Below, piece by piece: positions 45,205 to 57,209 of a stretch of 64,000 nt of DNA. The notes beneath the pieces were generated by a model that ran no database searches, was not told the origin of the DNA, and saw only the letters and a list, made by a program, of their open reading frames with translations. Numbering within the stretch: the stretch's first letter is position 1; each line of letters starts with the position of its first letter. Position numbers and translations under genes: made by a program. The stretch is from Lotus japonicus (Eukaryota > Streptophyta > Magnoliopsida > Fabales > Fabaceae), in assembly GCF_012489685.1 (NCBI RefSeq), contig NC_080043.1, positions 67,697,920 to 67,761,919 on the forward strand, read 5' to 3'.

Positions 45205-46830
45205 AATTCAATTACAATTGATGAAGACCTTCTAATAAATAGCACCAAGCTAGAAATCAGATCCTAATATTCCAATAAAAGCTTTGATTGCTGAGACTAG
45301 AAATCAATTCGAGGTTTCTGTTACATATAGAAAGACTTAAATGGAAAAACAAAAAGCAATTGGACAATTATTTGGTGGTTGGGAAAAATCGTACAGTCTT
45401 CTACCGAGATGGATAAATGATGTTCAACACTTTGTACCTAGTACAGTTGTTAGTTGTGATACTTATCAATCAATTGTAGAAGATATGTGAGATACTTCTA
45501 GCATGATCCTTAATCGAGTTTTTTGGTCATTAAAGTCATCCATTGAAGACTTTCAGTATTGCAAACCCATTATTTAGGTGGATGAGACATTTCTAACAGG
45601 GAATACTATGGCACATTATTAGTTGTAGTGACTCAAGATGGAAATCGTGACATCTTTCCAATCACGTTTGCAATTGTTGAAAGAGAGACAAAATAAGCTT
45701 GGATGTGGCTTTTATACAACTTACGCATGCTTGTTACACCACAACCGAATCTTTGTGTGATATTTGAGAGAGGAAAATGGTTGTTAGCAGCTTTGCAAGA
45801 TCAGGGAGTCGGGTGGCTTCAGCATAATGCACAATCAGTGTTTTGCATTCGACACATTGCTAGTAACTTAAACAAACGATTTAAAAATGTAGAGCTAAAG
45901 AAAAGATGTCATTAATATGGGTAAGTAGTTTTTAGTTTTTGTGCGAATAGACTCTGACTTTGTGAATACATACCTTATATTTTGAATGTTTTTTTACAGG
46001 ATTTGAGGTGAGACAACCAAGATTTGAAGAAAAGCTAACTGTACTAAGACCAAAGAATCCACAAGATGTAGAGTGGTTAGATAATATTCCAAAGGAAAAA
46101 TGGACTCAAGCTTATGATGGAGGGAAAAGATATGGCACATGACTAGGAATCTTGCTGAGTGCATGAATTATGTATTAAAAGGAGCTCGAGCATTGCCTAT
46201 AACGACCTTGGTGAGGACAAAATTTTACAGGATCAATTCAATGTTTGAAGAGAGAGGATTCAAAATACTCAACATGATTCAAGCAAGACATGAGTACTGC
46301 GAAGATGTATCTGCAATGCTGCATAAGAACCGACAAAAAGCTACTTCTCATCATGTTCGAAGATTCAGCAGGGATTCAGGGGAGTTTGAAGTGGAAGAAC
46401 TTGTGAACCCAAATGTTCGTAGACGTGCAATGGTATGCACTGTTAAGTTAAATGAGCAGTGGTGTGATTGTGGAGCGTTTCAAGCATTTGGGATCCCTTG
46501 TTTGCGTATTACAGTATGAATTTTAGTCTGTTTGTTAACCATGTGTACAGACTATACTACATCCACAAGGCTTACAAACATGAGTTTCACCTTGTTGGGG
46601 ATGAAGAGTATTGACCATATTACTTAGTTCCCAATTGCATGCCAAATCCTCAACTTTGGCGAGATTTTGTAGGTAGACCAAAGACTTCTCGCATCCATAA
46701 TGAAATGGACACAAGTGTTCCTCGTAGAGCAAAAAAAAATGCAGTTTCTATCGATCTGAAGTACATAACCGAAGTCATTGTCTGTATAAGCAAACTAGTA
46801 ATTAGTGTTTGGTTTGTTTAGTGTAATTTT
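45205..46830 (+). pseudogene. Mutator-like (MULE) transposase pseudogene
   Basis: Reads as a MULE transposase in broken pieces: FLTG and YYGTLLVVVTQDGNRDIFPI (catalytic core start), TPQPNLCVIFERG, CIRHIASNLNKRFKN, then after a GT-AG intron-like gap VEWLDNIPKEKWTQAYDGGKR, NLAECMNYVLKG, EFEVEELVNPN and a SWIM-type finger CDCGAFQAFGIPC. A one-base loss after GGKRYG shifts frame (about 46135), and stops interrupt the first part. The last SWIM histidine is replaced (PCLR where PCSH is usual), so metal binding is lost. The downstream PNPQLWRDFVGRP and cysteine/histidine tail (to 46800) are the usual C-terminus. Confidence 0.85.
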
Positions 46831-47279
46831 AATTATGTGTGTTAGTGTAATTTCAATTATGTGTATCCGTGTAATCCGTGTAATTTCAATTATTTATCTA
46901 TGTCACTGCCATTAAACTGCTAACACTATTTTTTTAGTTCCTAGACGAGTTCAATTAGAGAATCAAAATAATAGAAAATAATTAAGAGATACTAATTTCT
47001 AGTTCTTAGCATGTAGACTTTTAAGAAAGCTTAAAACATCATCGTTGGGAAAAAATTAGGATTTGCAAAATGTAATTTTTTTTAATTAATCATGGTATAT
47101 AAAAGATCTTAATGTAAGATGTTTGTGTCAATTCAACTTACTATGACGTGCCATAATGCAAAATATAAAAGATCTTAAAATATGAATTTTTTTATTTTCA
47201 ACTCAACTTCTACAGGAAGAGAAGCAATACAAGATGTTTGTACCATCACTCAATGTGCAATAATGCATAAGAAGAATAG

Positions 47280-47420
47280 AAATAATGCAAGGAGTCTATG
47301 ACATGTTCAGATCATGATGCACGTAATCTTTGAAGAGAAATAAAAATGTAAGGAATCTATGACATGTTAAGATCATAATGCATGCAAGCTTTGAAGAGAA
47401 ATAACAATGCAAGGAATCTA
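47280..47420. repeat. Two to three ~61 bp tandem repeats
   Basis: The unit AATGCAAGGAGTCTATGACATG...TTTGAAGAGAAAT occurs twice with substitutions and begins a third time (AACAATGCAAGGAATCTA). Confidence 0.8.
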
Positions 47421-47669
47421 GATATTGTTCAAACTATAACTTTGAATGACCATTACATTGGTGGATTAGGAAACACGATTCTTATTTTGCTCAATTTCTT
47501 TATCTTCTTACGCATGGCCATAGTTCAATTGGTTCATATATCTCATCCTCAAAAGCACAATGACCATGATATTTTAAGACATTAAAAACATAATTGACCA
47601 ACGTATAAATCAATTAATAATAATAATGCCAAGTTTTAAATGCATAGCCATGAAACAGTGAAAATCAAG

Positions 47670-47762
47670 TTGCATGTGTCCATTTGCATGAATGACCATT
47701 GCATGTCAACTTTTGCATGAATGACCATTGCATATGTCCTTTTGCATGAATGACCATTACAT
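47670..47762. repeat. Three ~30 bp tandem repeats
   Basis: TTTGCATGAATGACCATTGCAT occurs three times with variable short joins (TGTCAACT, ATGTCCT). The single odd relative GAATGACCATTACATTGG at about 47445 suggests wider decay of the array. Confidence 0.8.
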
Positions 47763-48040
47763 GCCTCTTCCATCAAAGCCAAAAGGTAATATGGCAAGAA
47801 TCTTGTGAATTATTTCAAAGTGAATAGCAAGAATATATATTAGTCTTCAAGAATATCATGACCATTGCATTCAGACCAAAGCTTTTTTTAATTAGCAAGA
47901 ATATATGTAAGCTACTCGTATAGTTACTCAATCTCTCTTGTCTTGCAATTCCACTTAAAGTACCTACTAGTCTTCTTCCTCAATCTCCATTGTCTTGCAT
48001 TTTTCCTACTTCTTTAGAAGCTACTCTTATCTTATAAAAT

Positions 48041-50190
48041 ATGGAACCTGGCCCTGTAGATGGATCATTATTGCACCATCAATATTCACATGTATCAAAT
48101 TCAATATGGGATACAAAGAAAGGTTTGTCAGGATAAGACATCGTCGCTTTAGTGAGTTACATTACAATCTAGATGGTCGTGTAATGCACTTAATAACCTT
48201 GGCATGTTTTGGTTTGGCCAGTTCTATTGAAGATGTCAATATTGATCATCACTTGATAAATGCACTAGTTGAGAGGAGGAGGTCTGAGACCCATACCTTT
48301 CATTTTCCTTATGGTGAGGCAAGTGTTACATTACAAGATGTCTGCTTGCAACTTAGCCTTCCCATAGAGGGCCAGGTAGTTATTGGGTTTCACATTGCTG
48401 ATTGGGATAAGAAGTGTCAAGAACTGTTAGGTCTCGTTTCTGATGATGATAACTGTAAAGAGAATTTGGTGAAAACTAGTTGGTTAGAAAGCAAATTTGC
48501 AACACTTCCAGCTAATCCTACTGATGTTATCCTCGAACAACATGCTCGGGCCCACATCATGATACTAATTGGTACTCTTTTGTTACCAGACACATCAGGG
48601 TCTCGAGTCCACTTGCTGCATCTTCTACTTTTAGCAGATTTATCATATGTTCGCCAATACAGTTGAAGTTCAACAGTCTTGGCTTGCTTATTCAGAGGTT
48701 TGGATCGAGCTAGTATTTCAACTACAAGCGACATCGGAAGATGCATAATATTGCTTCAATCATGGGCATGAGATCGCATTCCACGTATTGCACCACATAT
48801 AGATAAGAGATTGGTTAAGGACGTGTCTCTAAATGAATTCTTCCCTCTCTTACGAAGGTTATTACCATCAGCTCTACTTGTTATTGAGTAACACTATTTT
48901 TTACAAAAAACTATACTCTATTTACATATAAGTTTGCTTATGTATCAGGTGGGGTCATCCCCTATGTGCAACCAACATCTCAAACCATGCTGTGAAGATC
49001 TATAGAACCATGTTTGATCGAATGAGCATAAATGAGGTTTGTGATTCAATTTAAAGTTGTACTAATGTTTTATTTGTTAATAATTTGTAATAATGTTTTA
49101 AAATTGTATAAACAGTTCACATGGACACCATATGATGCACCTAAAATAAGGAGGATGATCAACGATTTTTGGGTGTCTGATATCATATATGCAAATGAAA
49201 TGGTACCACTCATATGCTATGTCATTGTGGAGTGACACCCAGTCGATAGGGTGATGAGACAGTTTGGATTTAAACAAGGCGTTCTGGATCCCCGCGAGAT
49301 TTAGGCAAATTCCACAACATGGATTTTCGTGGAAAAAATGAATTTGATTACGGTGACTATCATCGTGCTTTTATTTTAGAATGGAACAATTGAAATAATA
49401 CACTGATTCACGGGTAGCCATATACCAGTTTGGAACATGAAAACTAGGAATATATGAAGTGGTATATCGCACACACCCGTCGATACATATCTTGTGAGGG
49501 GGGTCATTTTAGCACTTTCTACAGTTGCGATATGTTTATATTGGCCATTTTATAAATGTTAATGTCTTATAACATTTGACTGTATTTTTGAGTTTTTAGT
49601 GTTTATATTCAGCATAAATTTGCGCGTTCAGTCATAAATGCCATCAGATCATCCAATGCCTTCAATTTTCCTGCTCAAACAATCCAAGACATTAGGGAAC
49701 AAGCCCTCTCCTTTTCAAGAACTTTACAATTGATGAGTCCATCACCTTATGCAGCAAATGATGAGGAAGCTGGATCCCCATCGACATGTGCCACTCAAAC
49801 ACAACACTAATCACCACCACCATCTCCCACTCAAACACAACATGATTCACCTATGCATGGAGTTCAGTATGAAGGAGAAAGTTATAGTTTTCAGCCTCAA
49901 GTGCCTTCACAGTTTGACCCAAGATCATTAATGTTTGCGACATCATTCGCCACCCCTCAGTCTGCATTTCAGATGCCATCGTATTCGTATCCAATGCCAT
50001 ATATCATACTCGATGTCATCACACCCGACGCCATCGTATCAGTCGCCATCATACCCGACACAATCATATCAATCCCCAACAATCACAACATTTCCACAAC
50101 GAGATAATGATGCTTATCGTCTTGTGCTTCCAACCGAAAATGAAGGAAATGAAAATCAAGTGGTGGAAAAACCTCAAAGGCATCGACCCT
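48041..50190 (+). pseudogene. Plant mobile domain (PMD) protein pseudogene
   Basis: PMD proteins include the host factors MAIN and MAIL1 and many copies carried by transposons. It starts MEPGPVDGSLLHHQYSHVS, shifts frame near 48110, then reads FSELHYNLDGRVMHLITLA, FHFPYGEASVTLQDVCLQL and the HARAHIMILIGTLLLPDTSG block. Two TGA stops fall where tryptophan is expected (after VRQYS at about 48664 and after LQSWA at about 48768). Further pieces (FTWTPYDAP, DRVMRQFG at about 49230-49265) and a proline/glutamine-rich tail (to about 50190) follow introns. It is collinear with and just downstream of the MULE transposase, so both may have belonged to one element. Confidence 0.82.
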
Positions 50191-50249
50191 AACATGTGCG
50201 GAATCTATTGCTGCTCGACTCCACAACAAAAATAACTTTCTCTTGAATA

Positions 50250-50270
50250 TATATATATATATATATATAT
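50250..50270. repeat. (AT)n microsatellite
   Basis: About ten AT dinucleotides just past the PMD tail. Confidence 0.85.
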
Positions 50271-50770
50271 TATGTAAAGCACACTTGAACTTTTGCATTG
50301 ATTACTTTACATTTGTATTAAATACATTAGATAATTAAAAAAAAAAAACGCCTGTAAAAAAAACAAAACTAAAAAAAAACAAAACTAAAAAAAACAAAAC
50401 TAAAAAAAACAATATCTACATTATTATTCATTATATTAATTAATAATTGTTAAAGTTTTCAATTTCCCATATTTTAAAATAATTTTTACTATCGATTAAA
50501 TTTTAGTTATTAATTATAACTTGAGGACAAATTTTCAAAGATAATAATAATTTAAATTGACTACCTTTACATTAATAAAAATATATAGTAAAAACAACTT
50601 TTACATTTATAACGAATTGTAAAAAAATTCAAATTCTTATATGTTAAAATTAAAATTATTTAATTATTAATCATAAGCTGATGAATTTTAAAAATTAACC
50701 AATAAAACTTATTACTACTTTTTACGTATAAATAACAAATTAAATACTAAAGTTAGATATCATGTTAATA

Positions 50771-50776
<6 letters not shown>

Positions 50777-50804
<28 letters not shown>
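50777..50804. repeat. (TA)n microsatellite
   Basis: About fourteen TA dinucleotides in very AT-rich non-coding DNA. Confidence 0.85.
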
Positions 50805-50805
<1 letters not shown>

Positions 50806-51850
50806 CAGAATATTTGACTTGAGTTCTACATTACTGGCAAGATTAATTAATTTTTATTTTATTTTCATTTCAATTGATTATCAACCTGAGGTTGAAAAAA
50901 ATAAAAGATAGAAAAATAGCACAAACTAATATCTTTAAAATAAAATAAATATGTTAGATATTGAAATTAATTAATGGTTGAATGCTTTTTATAAATATAT
51001 ATTTTGAAATTTACTTTTAAAATATGAAATGATTTTGTATGTTGTTTAAATTAACTATAATGTAGTTGCGTGTTATTTTAAAAAATAATTTTAAATTTAC
51101 TTGTGATTTGTCTTAATAATGATAGTAATAATTTATTGATGAATATTTTATGTTATTTACTTTATTAACTATTAATTGTCAACTTTTCAGTTTCTTATAC
51201 AAAAGAATAATTTATGAAGTAGTTTTTAACAATAAACTATCAATCATAAATTGAGGGGAAAAATAAAAAATAAATTTATAGGTAGAAAATATTAATAACT
51301 TAAATTAAATAATAGTCTAGATAAAATTTATTAATGAACACTCTAGAAAAATAGTTAAAAAATTAAATAAATGTCTCTATAAGATATTTACTATTAAATA
51401 TATCGATCGCATGCGTGTATTATTTGAAAAAATACTTTCACATTTTTTTGTGTGACCTATTACATAGTAGTAAAAATATATTCTTAAGTTTTCTTATGTT
51501 ATTAATAAGATTTTCCTTTTCAAAAAAAAATTAGAGTTATTGGTCAAACTAGTCCCTGAGTTCGTAAGCGAGTTTGATTTTAGTCCATCTGAAAGAAAAA
51601 TTACTTTTAGTGGCGTTTTTTTATTATTAACCCAAAAATTTATTAAATTTCAGTAATAACATTTACTGACATAAAGATAACTCTAATACAAACAATTTAA
51701 TGCACAAAAAACTGTAATACTCTCTATTTAGAAGTCTAAACACAATAATTTTTCTATTATATTTATATTGAAGAAATATTTTAATATTTATTATTTATAT
51801 AATTACTCTATAGTAATTTTCATGTCATATTAAAAAATATTGTAAATAAA

Positions 51851-51879
51851 CCCGTGCAACGCACGAGTATATTATCTAG
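51851..51879 (+). other. Second Helitron 3' terminus
   Basis: CCCGTGCAACGCACG hairpin (51851-51866) followed by AGTATATTAT and CTAG (51876-51879) then T. The 1.6 kb of AT-rich DNA upstream (50.2-51.85 kb) has no gene and is probably the body of this element. Its 5' end is not identified; it could in principle extend left across the PMD and MULE pseudogenes. Confidence 0.7.
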
Positions 51880-52317
51880 TTAAATTATGTAATGCATGTG
51901 TTTATCTTTAAATATTGGTTCAAATATTTATGATCATAGTGTTTCAAAAGTGAGTGATGACACAAAATTGTGTGTGAGTATCAATTGATTATTTACCATT
52001 TTAATTGCTAATTTTTTTTTTAAAAAAAACCAACCAACAACGATTAAAAAAAAACCAAAAAAGTAAAAAACACCAACATATACTATGTTGGCGATTGTTA
52101 GAAAAAAAAAAAAAAACACCAACCTGGTTGGCGATTTAGTTACAAAACGAAAAAAAAGTAAAACGCCAATGCTATTGTCGAATCTATAAAATAAAATAAA
52201 AAATAGAATCGCCGCTGTTAGAGGCGATTTATATTAGATTGGTAAATAAAAAAAAAGTACCTCAAAGGTGTAATTTTGTTACAAAACTATACTACTTGGG
52301 TACAAAAGTCTCGCAGA

Positions 52318-52490
52318 AGTATGCAGGGTGTTCGTTGACCAAGGTAGCTCGACAATCATCCTCTTCAACATCTGTTTTTGAAGAATGAGCTGAAAAAGAT
52401 CCGATTCTTTCGCCTAGGATTGGTTAGAGTTCAAAGGAGAACACATTAATCCCCTTGGAAATATATTATAAGACTCAATTGAGATTTAAA
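52318..52490 (+). pseudogene. Ty3/gypsy protease fragment
   Basis: The frame VCRVFVDQGSSTIILFN matches the aspartic protease start of plant Ty3/gypsy gag-pol (active-site D-x-GSS). After a frame change LEFKGEHINPLGNI resembles the next conserved block (V-x-F-x-GE-x-x-x-PLG). No further retroelement sequence can be joined. Confidence 0.5.
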
Positions 52491-52509
52491 TTCGCCATTT
52501 TTCATCTCT

Positions 52510-52522
52510 CACTACAAGAAAT
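52510..52522 (+). other. Lone CACTA-type terminus
   Basis: CACTACAAGAAAT matches the end sequence of plant CACTA (En/Spm) elements. I did not find the inverted partner, so this is either one end of a broken element or chance. Confidence 0.3.
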
Positions 52523-52990
52523 AAGAGTTGGTAAATGTGGCAAAGTTTTACGCTATAAAGAATCCTTATTTCATGGTATTATTCTAGAGTTTATGTGTCA
52601 ACGTGAAGGTTTTACGAGTTGAAATGGTACATGAAGAGAGTCAATTTACGAGTCTTAGTTTCCTGGTGAGAATTTCAAGCTGACCTGGTTTTATTTCCAT
52701 GATAAATGTTGGACCCAAATACAATTTGAGAAGCTTGGGGAGGGGAGGCGGAGGTTGAAGAAGTCATCGAAAAATGGTGGAGCCCTAGAGGTACTGTTAG
52801 GGTTTGAGGAATAGAATGAGAAACAGGAAGAAAATGAAGAGAAAATACCAAAACTGATTTGGAAAAATGTGCAGGGATCTAAACTATGCAAAAGTTCATG
52901 TACACAGCTAGAGTTGTTACTTTGGATTCCAATCTCAATTGACCATAGAGTACCATGTGGCATAGGTTTTCTAGAAGAAAACCTTATTTT

Positions 52991-53031
52991 CATATATATA
53001 TAGATATAGATATAGATATAGATATAGATAG
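52991..53031. repeat. (TATAGA)n microsatellite
   Basis: About five hexanucleotide units after a short TA run. Confidence 0.85.
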
Positions 53032-53559
53032 TTATATCATATTCTAGAAATTAAGTAGTATTTCATGCTCCAAATTTTTATGCATATTAGCAATGTTTAG
53101 AAAATCATACCAGTCATTGAGGTATCGATTCAAGTTTCAATCCAATCGGGGTTGAATAGAACTTGGTTGAACAAATAGTAATTAAATATTTCAAAAATGA
53201 TTTTTCCCATTTATATCACGTCCTAATCCTAACATGTCCCAGCTTCTAATTTTTAGTCAGGTAACACGAAAAAACGACGTCGTTGGCAGTACAGCACTAT
53301 TTCCCTAGCCAGAGCACTTGTTGTCCACTGCGTTTGGTGCAAGCGCTTCGTCTAATTTTTTTCCGGCGAAGGTGCGCGTTTTTCCGATCATTAACTGCAC
53401 GGTGATTGGAGTTTTGAGATTCATTCATACATTTTTCTCCTTTTTTTCTTTTTGATTTAGAATAAAAAAATAAAAATACTTTTAACACAAAACTGTGCTC
53501 TTTGAAAAACTGCAATTTCTTTTTTCTTCTTATCCTCAAATCGAGTTCCGGAAAATAAT

Positions 53560-54471
53560 AAATGAGGGTGAAGAATAACTACAAAATATGCTGCACCTTG
53601 ATGCGGTTTCCCTAGGGTTTGTTTTGCCTCCGCCGCCAATCAAATCGCGCAAACCAACCGCCCCTCACCACCGCCAACCGTCGTAATCCTCGCCGCCGAT
53701 CCAAACCTTGTCCCTCCTCCGCCTCAGCCTTCAGTTTCCGGCCTCCACCGTGCAATCTCGTCGATCTTCTGCCACATAGCAGCTGAGGGTTATGCAAATG
53801 TTCGTTTAGGTATATACATTTTTGTTTATGTTTGCAATTTTCTGTTATTTCAACTTAATTTGTAGGTGGATGAAATGATTTTTTATAAATAATTTATAAG
53901 CTGATTTATTGATCCGAATATGGATTGGGCTGAATCCCCCACTGTTAAAAAGAATATGGATTAGATGCCAAACTTGAATACAGAGAGTTTGATGATTTTG
54001 TCTCATATTGGATGATGCACATTTCTGCTTTTCTGTGATTGTATGCAGTAGAGAGGCTTGTAGACTTGTTATATATATATTCAGGGATATATGTCTTGTA
54101 ATGATTATAATTTCATGATGAATGATGCTGATAGATGATATAGTCGCGATGTCTTTTTCTTCCTATCGTTGCCCCTCTCCCTCTTTTCTTATCTGCGATT
54201 AACGTTTGCTTGCCATTGTTTGGTTCTGACTTAATTGCTCTCGGTTTGGAAGGTTCCTGTTGCTAGGTGAAGGAGGACGCCGAGGGATACGAGGAGGAGG
54301 TCCATCTTCTCAACCATAAGCTCACAATTGGGAGGTAGGCGGGAGGAGATGCCAATTTTGAAGCTTTTAATATAGTTATTGTCTTCACTATTTTTTATAC
54401 TGTTTGCTTTGTTTTTTCAAATAATTGTCAGATGGCTTCAACTTCTATCTGAGATAACTTGGGTAAGCTGG
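53560..54471 (+). promoter_or_regulatory. Probable 5' leader of the PPR gene
   Basis: A GC-richer CCGCC-containing stretch (53630-53812) ends at TTTAG-GTATAT, a donor-like junction. A short exon-like stretch 54268-54335 (TGCTAG before, GGGAG-GTAGGC after) follows. An acceptor TTGTCAG at 54431 precedes the coding start. Together these suggest a leader with one or two introns, inferred from splice signals only. Confidence 0.4.
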
Positions 54472-57209
54472 ATGGCAATGAGTGCAAGTTTATATGTTAC
54501 CTGCGGTGAAACACATTTGTTTCCTTCGCATAATGTTTTTCAAAGATTCTTGAATTCTGCCATTCAGTCCATCCAGCAATGTGTTGCTCAAATTTTCGGC
54601 TCCGAACACGATATTATCGAACATGCCAGGTAATTTTCCCACTTGACTAAATTATGTTACATTACATCTTTTTCGAGTTTGAAACTGAGATGTCTTTTCT
54701 GGAATAGTGTTGGTGATACTGGGCTTAGTTTTTGTGGTAGGATTTGCTGGGAAGAAGATATGGGGCTCTCATCTACTAATTATCTAATGTCAGCTATTGG
54801 GAGAAATTGCCAACTAAACTCCAAAGATTGTTCGTCCTATGACATGAGTTCTGGTCATGAGAAGGGCCAGCATGCTGTTTTCAATGCGTTGGATAATATG
54901 CTAAAGGGTAGTTTAGAGCGTCTGAAGATGATGAGGTTAGCCTTGATGTCATAAAATTTCAATTAATTAGTATCCTTTGTATGGCATGTCATTTTTCAAA
55001 TTTAAAACTAGTATAGAATAAATATTTGAGATATAAAATATGTGAAGAGATATGTATGAAATGTGGAAATCAAACTATTTTTCATGAAGAAAATTCTGAA
55101 AGTAAATTACGTGAACAAAAAAGCACCATCATTTGTGTCTATTAATTTGATCTGGTGTATCAGAATTTTAATTTGTAACTCCAAGAAAGTTGACATTGAC
55201 AATTGAAAAATTCCCATGGTTGATTAAATTTTAGTGGAATAAAAATATGTATGAAAAGAAGAGATATCTGATATAGAATGAGTCATGTTGTGCAGTCAGG
55301 AGGAGATTAAATTAGGATAAATCTTGCGTTAGACACATTTAAGAGTGATGTCTCATTTAATATATATGGGTTGATTTCTTTCAACGAGTCAAGTTTGAAC
55401 AAATTTATGCTAAGAATTATTGCAGAAATATGTTTCTATTTGGTTTACAGTGGCACTTTGTAATTACTAGTGAAGAAAAAAAATGGAAACAGAAAGCATT
55501 TTCATATGCCAAATGTTCCAACCCTGAATGATGTTCTGTTTTATTTTTTGAGCGGTCAGATAAAACCTTGTTTGCATCCCATTCTACTCTATATTTTGGC
55601 TCTAATGTCCAATTTTGCAAGTTTTTGGTAGAGAAATTTTATCTGACAATATTATTGAATAACCATTGGCATGCATGTATGTACATTTGCTTTTTGTTTC
55701 TATATGTTTGTATTAGTTCTCAGAAGAATGATGCCACTGATTCCAGAACAAATGACTATTGGGTTTTACATGAAATATTGCAGGGAAAATATATCTTTGG
55801 TAAAGATAGGTCTTCGTGGATATGCATGTGAGTATAGCTACACTGAACATGCAGCCACTGTTAGGTTGTTGTGCTTGGAAGGTAAGTTGGAAGCAGCTAT
55901 ACGGCTTCAGAGAATAATGGTGCAGAAAGGTTTTCTTCCTGACGTCTTTACCCACAACCATATTGTAAATGGGTTGTGCAAAGTTGGCCTTATGGAGAAA
56001 GCGCATGATTGGCTTGTTAGAGAGATGCTGGAATTTGGTCCTCTTCCCAACCTTGTCACTTACAACACTTTAATTAAGGGCTATTGTACTGTTAATAGTG
56101 TAGATAAAGCTTTGTATCTGTACTCCAGCATGGCAGATACTGGTATTCAGCCAAACAGGGTCACTTGTAACATACTGGTACATGCATTGTGTGAGAATGG
56201 TCATCTGAAGGAAGCTAAAAAGATGCTTGAAGAAATACTAAATGATGATAAGGACATACCTGATTTAGTTACCTCTACTGTATTTATGGATCACTACTTT
56301 AAAAATAGAGAATTTATTCAGGCTTTCAGTCTTTGGAACGAGATGCGTCAAAATTCTATGGAAGTAGATGTTGTTGCTTATAATGTTCTTATCAATGGAT
56401 TATGCAAGAATCAACTGATGAATCTTGCATATGGATATGCATGTGAGATGCTTAAGAAAGGTGTACTTCCTGATGCTTTTACATATAATATCCTTATCGG
56501 TGCTCTTTGGAAGGAAGGGAAAACTAGAGAAGCTTGCTATATTCTTGGAGTTATGTCTAAGATGGGAATTGTGCCAGATGAAATTTCATACAAGGTTATG
56601 ATTCGAGGCCTTTGTTTTGATAGAGATATTGTTAGAGCAAAAGAGTTGCTTTGGTGTATGTTGAACAATTTAATGGTGCCCAAGCCTATAGTATGGAACC
56701 TAATAATTGACTTGTATGGAAGATGTAAAGATGTCAGTAATGCCATTTTGACAAGAGATCTGATGCTGAAATTCGGTGTTCACCCAAATGTCTTTACTTA
56801 TAATGCTTTAATTCTTGCACACGTGAAGAGTGGAAATATCTATAGGGCTTACTCTCTGAAGGAAGAAATGCTTACAAAAGGTCTCTTTCCTGATGTGGTT
56901 ACTTATAATTTGTTGATTGGTGCTGCTTGTAACTTACGAAGTCATGATTTTGCGCTTCAGTTACGTCGTGAGATGGTTCAAAAAGGGCACAGACCAGATT
57001 TAATAAGTTATACTGAACTTGTTAGGGAGTCCTGTATTAGAGGCAACACGAAAGAGGCAGAAGAGCGTTATGCGAAAATACTGAAATCTGGTTTAATGAA
57101 TGATCATGTTCCAGTGCAGATTCTTTTTAATATGTACTGCAAATTGAAGGAACCAGTCAAGGCATTTAACTTATTTCAAGACTGGTTGGAAAGTAAACGG
57201 GATAGTTAA
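54472..57209 (+). CDS. P-class pentatricopeptide repeat protein (At5g24830-like)
   Basis: PPR proteins bind organellar RNA, one base per repeat. Coding exons: 54472-54629, 54708-54935 and 55784-57209, both introns GT-AG and in frame (junctions read HA-SVGDTG and MMR-ENISLVKIG). Total 1812 bp, 603 residues, close to the Arabidopsis At5g24830 product (about 590). Exon 3 carries about eleven tandem 35-residue repeats (THNHIVNGLCK, TYNTLIKGYC, AYNVLINGLCK, TYNILIGAL, TYNALILAH, TYNLLIGAA). There is no E or DYW domain, so it is P-class. The exon 1 start is the first ATG after a leader acceptor; an ATG six bases on, or the in-frame one at 54379, are alternatives. The N-terminal ~100 residues are not recognised; organelle targeting is expected from the family, not shown. 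No stops. Confidence 0.88.

Noticed and set aside
47670..47762. CRISPR-like direct repeats
   Set aside because: Three imperfect units with 8-9 base joins in plant nuclear DNA; a simple tandem repeat.
55671..55783. PPR frame starting at the ATG at 55671, or a frameshifted PPR N-terminus
   Set aside because: The segment is intron. A TTGCAG acceptor at 55783 joins in frame to exon 54708-54935 (MMR-ENISL), giving a 603-residue protein of the expected length.
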